Below are positions 53,201 to 60,323 of a DNA stretch of 64,000 nucleotides, piece after piece. The position numbers were made by a program, and so were the translations under genes. The notes under the pieces were generated by a model, which was not told the origin of the DNA, made no database searches, and was given only the letters and a program-made list of their open reading frames with translations. Source of the stretch: Taeniopygia guttata (lineage: Eukaryota; Chordata; Aves; Passeriformes; Estrildidae); NCBI RefSeq assembly GCF_048771995.1, contig NC_133032.1, positions 29,227,501-29,291,500 of the forward strand. Direction: 5' to 3'. Position 1 is the first letter of the stretch; each line of letters opens with the position of its first letter.

Positions 53201-56200
53201 CTAAAAGTGTGTAATGTGTTTGTACTCTGTGAAATTGCTGTTAGTGAACTTTGTAAAGCCAGCTGGTAAACTGTAGGCATTGCTGTATTCTTAGTTTTAT
53301 AAATTGTTGATTCCAGGAGTTTTGGTTGTGGAAGTTGCAGGAAGAAAGGGGAAAATTAAATGGAAATTAGTAGAACCATTAGCTTTTTAGTCCTCTTTCC
53401 ATGTCTGTAAGGATGTTATTTTGGCAGTTTAGACTGCTGGGATAAAAAGCTACTCCTGAGTCTAAGCTACCCTTTACGAAACAAAATTACTGTGTCTGTT
53501 TTTTGAACATTTCAGGAAGTTTCAGAAGCATTCTTTATTGGTCTAACACTTGTCCTGCTGGATGATTTAATACAAGCTAAGATACATTCAATATAATTTC
53601 TCCCACTAAAGTGATTTTTTTCTAAGGCAGGGACAGGATGATTTTCCTCTGGAAATGAGTCAGTCCTTTCAAAACTCAGCTACGTGTTGTTATTTCAGTA
53701 TTGAAGTGCCTGACACTTGCTAAGGCAATTGAAATTTGGCCAGTGACATTTTGTTGACTTACACCAGAGTAATGTATTTCTGTCTCCACAGATATTAATT
53801 ATAACTGAAAAATAGTGCTTTTCCTAGTTTTAACAAGCCTCCATTTATGCTTTCATCCCTAAGATTCAGAAGCAGAACCTAAAGTGACAAATGCTAGGAT
53901 TTGTGTGGCCACGGTGTCATTTGCTGCTGCAATATTTGCAACCTCAGTAGCAAAGGTGAAGCTAAAACCTGAATTGTTTGTGCAGTAACAGTGCGAGATG
54001 CACGCTTCTGCTTTTGCAGTTAGGTGGGTTCTGAAGGAGAGCATTACAGAGGGGTGTAATAAATATTTGTATTTCAAAGTTTATATTATGTTTCTTTCTG
54101 CCCCTCCAGTGTTTGGACTGAGCAAGACTGCTCAGTGTTTATGAGCTTGCTTTTAGTAGCTCAAGAGGTGAGACTTATGCAGAGAGACTCTGCTGCCAGC
54201 TTTTTATGGAGACATTGCTCGTACCGTGTGACTCCTTGACAAGCTTGCAAAGCAATTTTTAAAGCACAGAATATTCTAATATTTGGGGAGCTTCTCCAAG
54301 GTGTTTTTTGTTTTTAAGGTGATTTTTTTTGCAAACATTTCAGGAAGCTCCTGTGGTGGCACGAGCAGCCCTGTTCCTTGAGTGCGCGCGCTTTGTCCAC
54401 CGCTGCAATCGTGGCAACTGGCCTGAGTGGATGAAGGGCCACCATGTGAACATTACTAAGAAAGGCCTGTCCCGTGGCCGTTCTCCTATTGTGGGCAACA
54501 AAAGGAACCAGAAGCTGCAGTGGAATGCAGCTAAGCTCTTCTACCAGTGGGGAGATGTAAGTGTTGGTTTCTCTTCTGCTTACATTAAAAAATACAGCAA
54601 AATATAAAGGTAATTGTATCCTATAGAGGATTTCAGTCCCTGTAGGATGGGGATTCAGAAGCCTTCATTCCAACCTGCACTTCACAGCCTGCCAGGATCC
54701 CCCCTTCTCTTAAGGGAAGTGACTTTGCTAAGACATGTTCTCCCCAAGGATCTGTTTAGTCCATTCTCCTTTTTCCAGCACTTTTCATATGTGAATGGCT
54801 AAGGAAGAGGGAAAATGTGGGCTGTGATACTACTTTATATTTTTCTTACTTCGAGATATATTTAGCCTAGGGCTCCTTGAACTAGGTGTGGAGCTGTATA
54901 TTTAGTAATGGGTTTCTCTTTGCACCCATACAGACTGTTAGCACTTATAATTTTTTGGCAAGGAGTTCTACAGAGCTACTATGAATCATGTAAAGAAATG
55001 TCTCTTTTTGTTTTGACACTTGAATCTTTCAAGTTTTATTTGATTGAGATCTCTTACCATGCAGGAAGGAGGCAATTTTCTTATCTGCCCCTGTGAATGG
55101 CACATGCAATTTCCTTGTAAAGCCCCTAGGATATAATTGCTGAACATCTGACATGTATACAGTTCATTTCTCACAATTCAAAATAGTGGGAGAAGTTCCT
55201 TTGACTGGTTTCAGATGTCTTTCTGGAAGTGAGCTTTGTGCTTCTCACATCTTCTAAAAACCGGTGGTTTTTACAGTGAGCACCTTGATTCCCATCCCCC
55301 CCAGAAAAAGAAGACATAAAATCCAATGCTTATGGAAATTTAAAAATCATGTTCTGCCTTGCTGACTTGAATTCTTGTAGGTTAAACCAACATGTGTTTG
55401 TCAGTGGAGCACATTGTAAGGAGCCTCGAAATAAAGCTGACCATATCAATACATTCCCACCACAGAACGGTCCAGGGGGAGAATCCAACTTGGGTCTTAG
55501 AACCTGAGCTCAGTATCTTTGCAGATCTCCTCCTTCCATTCCTAAAGCTAACTCAGAAAATGCTGCCTGGTCATCCTACTCTCTGGAAAAGTCTCAAACA
55601 CAGGAGATTATCTTCATAACAGCACAAATGCCAAAGTCCCATGAAAAAGTAAATAGGGTGAAGGTGTTGGCTTCTCTAGTCCATGGAGTCACTGCCTTAG
55701 CCTGACTCCTTTTCCTTTTAAGTGGAGCGCATAGGATTACATAGTCATTGAATTTTTGTATGCTTTCAGAGAGCTAGAATTATCCATCTCTGTTTGTAGA
55801 TGCTATGCTTCTAGACATTCCCTTTTCTCAGACTCTAAAAAAAAAAAAAGAAAACAAGAAAGACAGTAACTATTAGAAGCCAGTTAGATTTCCCCCTCAG
55901 CTATCATTTTTAGTAACTGATATACCTCACCTGGAAAAAGTCCAGGAAGGTTTTTTTTTTCATAATGTCAAAAGTATTACCGTGTGATTCAAGGTCATAA
56001 GAAAGGAGACAGGGAAATCTGATCATAGGCAATTTAGCATAATTGTCTTCCCCTTAACTTTAATAGCATCATAAGACTTATTTGGACATATTCTCCATTC
56101 TAAGATTAGTCTGTGTTTGCTGCTGTTTAGGAGCATTTCAGAAGGGAAAATCCTTACATTTACTGTCCACAAGGCAGGATAAGATTTGGAGAGTAGTTTT

Positions 56201-59200
56201 AGAGTGTGGATTTTTTTCCTTTTCCTGCAAGTTTTCTTGCTGTTTACTCTTATCTCTAATTCTTCTCACTGAAGGCCAGAAGAATTTATTTACCCACAGC
56301 CTCCCTAATACCATCAGAGAATCACAGTGGTGAACCCTTTCCACAGGAGGTGAGACTTGGACTGCCCATAGCAGGGATGAGCCTTTTGAATCAAAAGACT
56401 TGATATGTTCTGCTGTCTTTTGAAATAATGCAATGTTAAATCTAATTCTGGTCAGGTTAGTCTGTCACTTCCTTTGACTGCTTCTGTTGAGAGGACCTTT
56501 GGTTTTGCTTCTCTGTTTGCTAGAAAACCAAAAATAGAGAAAACACATGTCAGGAATTCAGTGCTCATTAAATGGAAAGCTGTGGGATTACATCTTACTG
56601 CTTTAACATTAGGGTGTTAACATTAACCCTTAACATTAGGGTGGGATACACAGCATAAATATGTGATAAATTACTGTTTTATGGACAAGCATGCAGAACA
56701 TTTCTCCCTTTAAATGCCTGAAATATGAAAGGCAAAAAATTGAGATGTGTGCAGTTCCTTTAGGAATGTACAGGCTCAGAGATAGCTGAGATTGACAGTT
56801 TTGTGTCAGCATGCAAACCACAACAATATCACCTTATTCTCTCTATATAGCAGTGTCTACCCTTTCCCCTGTTGCTGGGTTTCAGAGGAAGAGTTTAATA
56901 GCAAGAACAGTTATAATAAATGACCATTTATGTATTTCTGTGTCACTTCAGCCATGGCAGGAAAATTGTGTAGTGCTGGCATGACCATCAGTTCTGACTT
57001 GTAAAATATTTAGAAAACCTCCTTAGTATCTTTGCCTAAAACTATCCTATACTCAAAAAGGCCAAATGAATAGCGCTGCTGAAAAGTCTGTAATTTAAAA
57101 CATATCTTCCCTCACAAAGTGATGATCTCACAGGATAAAATTTCACATACTTATCTGTGCTCATGTGTGTGTGGCAAAGAAAATCAAGACAGTTCTTAAG
57201 AGCTCTCAAGCATCCTAGCAGGAAAGCAATCTCCTTGCTAACACACCTTTACCTGGAGTTTGCTGACGACACCATGAGGGCTGTTGAGCAGAAGACCTAC
57301 ATTCTCAGCAGAAAGACTTAGCAAAAATTTGAACTAAATATATCAAAGGAACAAAGAAAAGTGGAAGAAATTAATACTTCACAATGACCTAATCTCCTTC
57401 TGCCTGTTTGGAGGGGTTTATTGTTTAACTAAATTTACTGAAAGTTTTCATCCTCAAATTTGACACATTTCAAATTTTTGTTGAAAAAAGGGGGAAATAA
57501 GTTATTGTTTTGATAGCAATTAGTCTTCTGTCATCCCTTTCTCCCCTTTAGACAGTAAAAATAAAGCCAGGGTGTTCTGGTTGGGCTGAAATTCTCACCT
57601 GCTGTGCTTCTCTTTCTCCATCTGCAGGCAATTGGTGTCCGCCTCAATGAGCTATGCCACGCTGAGAGTGAGAGTCCTGCCAACCTGCTTGGCCTCATTT
57701 ATGATGAGGAGACCAAGAGGCGCCTGAGAAAGGAGGATGAGGAAGAAGACTTTTTAGATGACAGTAAGGAGACTCCCTTTACTACAAGAACCCCCGCTTG
57801 TAAGAACCTCTGCTTTAGGAGCACTTAATATTTTTTCTCTTTTCATTTTCTTGCCACCCAGCTGTATTTCCCAGTCCCTCACTTTCACCCCAGCTTCCTC
57901 CCCTGTTCTTTTTGTGCCTGGGTGTAAAACGTGACAGATGTGTAACAGTACTGAAAGACTTGGATGAAAAAGGGAAGGGAAAACAGGAAGTGACTTGCAA
58001 TTCCTGTACACAGAAACTGCAGTTGTAAGCAAGGTCATAATTTATTTCTTGAGCCTTGCTGTCACCTGAGTGTCAAAAGTGGCTCAGACTCCATTCTTCA
58101 CAGTTACTGCTGCCAAAATGTTTGTTAAAGATTGGCCACTTTTCTGTTTCTGGACCTTGAAGGGTCAGCTCGCCTGATGTGAATTGGCACAGCTCTGCTA
58201 AAGGCTTTTAAATCTTGATTTCAGTATAGTGCTTGATTTCAGGCAGAAATAATAAAAAAAAAAAAGCATCATTAAAAATCTGTATAACAACAAGATGATG
58301 AAACCACATACATTTGTGCCTGTGTGTACATGAGGGTGGAAGAGCTGTGACAGATCACTGATTCTGGATGTCTGTATGGACATGCAAGTTACAGCAAATG
58401 CTGTGAGCCAAAATAAATTCTCAAAACACATCTTGTTGTAGCTGTAGGTGAAGGTGGTAACAAGCATTGTGTGCTCTTTAGACACCATTTGTGTATAGAT
58501 ATGTGCTGTAATTTTCTGGCGTTTGACTGCCTGTACTGTTGTTCCCTGTTGGATGTAGTGTTTATCTTCTGCTTTCTCTTCCTGTGGTTCTGGATTTGTT
58601 CTTAGCACTGCATAAAGGCCCACTTTGGGCAGTGATATAGCACCTGGATTGCTTGCACAATTACAGAAGCCTGACTTCAAAGGAGGCTATCTTTTCCAGT
58701 TATCAGGGTAGGAATTAATAATAATAGGAAAAGTATCTCTTTAACAGCTAGTCATAACTACATTATTTTGAGATAATTGAGATATTTGAAAGTGGTTCTT
58801 TTCCACAACTGCAAAAGATTTGACTGAATGCAAAACTGAAAAGGAAAAGAAGGGTATCTACTTCTTAAACTTTATTAGCCTTAAATGATATGTATACAAA
58901 ATGTCATAATCTTATTGTTAGTTTAGTAGGTACTTCAATATAATATACTATAATATATACTGTAGTTAACTATTGTGTTACTTCAATATAATGCAGTCTA
59001 ATATAATAGGTAATACAATATAATATATAATTAATATATTATAAAATCTAATACAATATAATATTATTATAAAATATAATGTAATATAAATATTGATTAT
59101 ATCAATGTAATATAAATGTTAGTATTACTTCATGTGCTGGTAAATACATGGTTTGTTATTTGATTGATTCTGTATCTTTTAGTGTAGGAAAAGTAGCACA

Positions 59201-60284
59201 GAAGTGTGGGGCTTTCTGCTTTTCAGTGCAGCTTGCATCGTGCACCATATGTGACAATGTCCATCACCTCTTGGTTCCAGATCTTGTATTAACTCCTTGT
59301 TCATGACAGAAATATTCTTTCCTAGGCACTGTGAATCCTACCAAGTGTTGTTGTCCTTTTGCACTAAAAATGGCAGCCTGCCAGCTTCTCCTGGAGATAA
59401 CCACATTCCTTCGAGAGACCTTTCCCTACATGCCCAGACCACGGACCGAGCCTCTTGTGGTAAGTGGGCCACACACACTGGAGAGGGCTTTGTCCACAGA
59501 ATCACAGATTCCAGGCTCTGAGGAGAGGTAGAGTGGGGTAAAAACTCCAGTGGATCTCTGCAGGGAGAAAGGAACCATTGCGTAGATGATCAGGGTACAT
59601 GAGATGGGTTGGTTAAGAGGTAAGACCATGGAAGCACAACATGTGCTGCTGGAATTTAAAAGAAGTTTCCAAAGTTTCTGAGGAAGTAAGGAGTGGGGGA
59701 CTTGGCAAGTGTGGGAGGTAGACTTTAGAAAGTGACAAGCTGAAATGCTCACTCTCTTTTGAGCAGTGGCCAGAGATTGGAACAAGGCAGTTGGGGAAAG
59801 GAGCAGAATGGTTTGCAGAGAATTTGCCAGAACTTTAAAGCTGCAGATTGGTTTGGGTCAGACCCAGAGAACTGCAGGGAGAATGGGAAGAAAGGAAAGA
59901 GCTTGGGGACAAAGAAGCAAAGAAAGAAAAAAAATCTCCATGAGACTCAAATGAACAGGCAAATCTTGGCATAAACAGTAAGCTAAACAACCAGTTAGGT
60001 GACAACTAATGCTGTGAATAGCAGAACTAATGCTGTGAATAGCAGAACACATGAAGACTGATTTTTAGTGATTCATTCTTGTGTGGATTTTCTTATGTCT
60101 AATACTGTGGTTTAACATTGCCTTTAGCCTGTTGTTTCAAAAACAAATGCACACAGTCATCTGTTGACAAGCTGAGTTGACTGTGACCCTCAGCTTCAGG
60201 GGTGGTTAGCGTGGAATGGGATGAGAATTGAATGGCTGACATGGTCTCAGCTTTTAAGCCAAATTTCTTTGAGAAATCAGGATA

Positions 60285-60323
<39 letters not shown>

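Noticed and set aside
54090..54180. Extra exon between CCTCCAG and AAGAG|GTGAGA in intron 22
   Set aside because: The frame is short and unlike UNC80, and exon 22 joins exon 23 directly in the family.
58198..58680. 160-aa minus-strand open frame in intron 24
   Set aside because: No familiar domain, biased composition and no splice or promoter context. Likely chance.
60000..60318. Retrocopied gene ending in the A26 tract
   Set aside because: No recognisable coding sequence or SINE lies to its left, and no target-site duplication was seen by eye.
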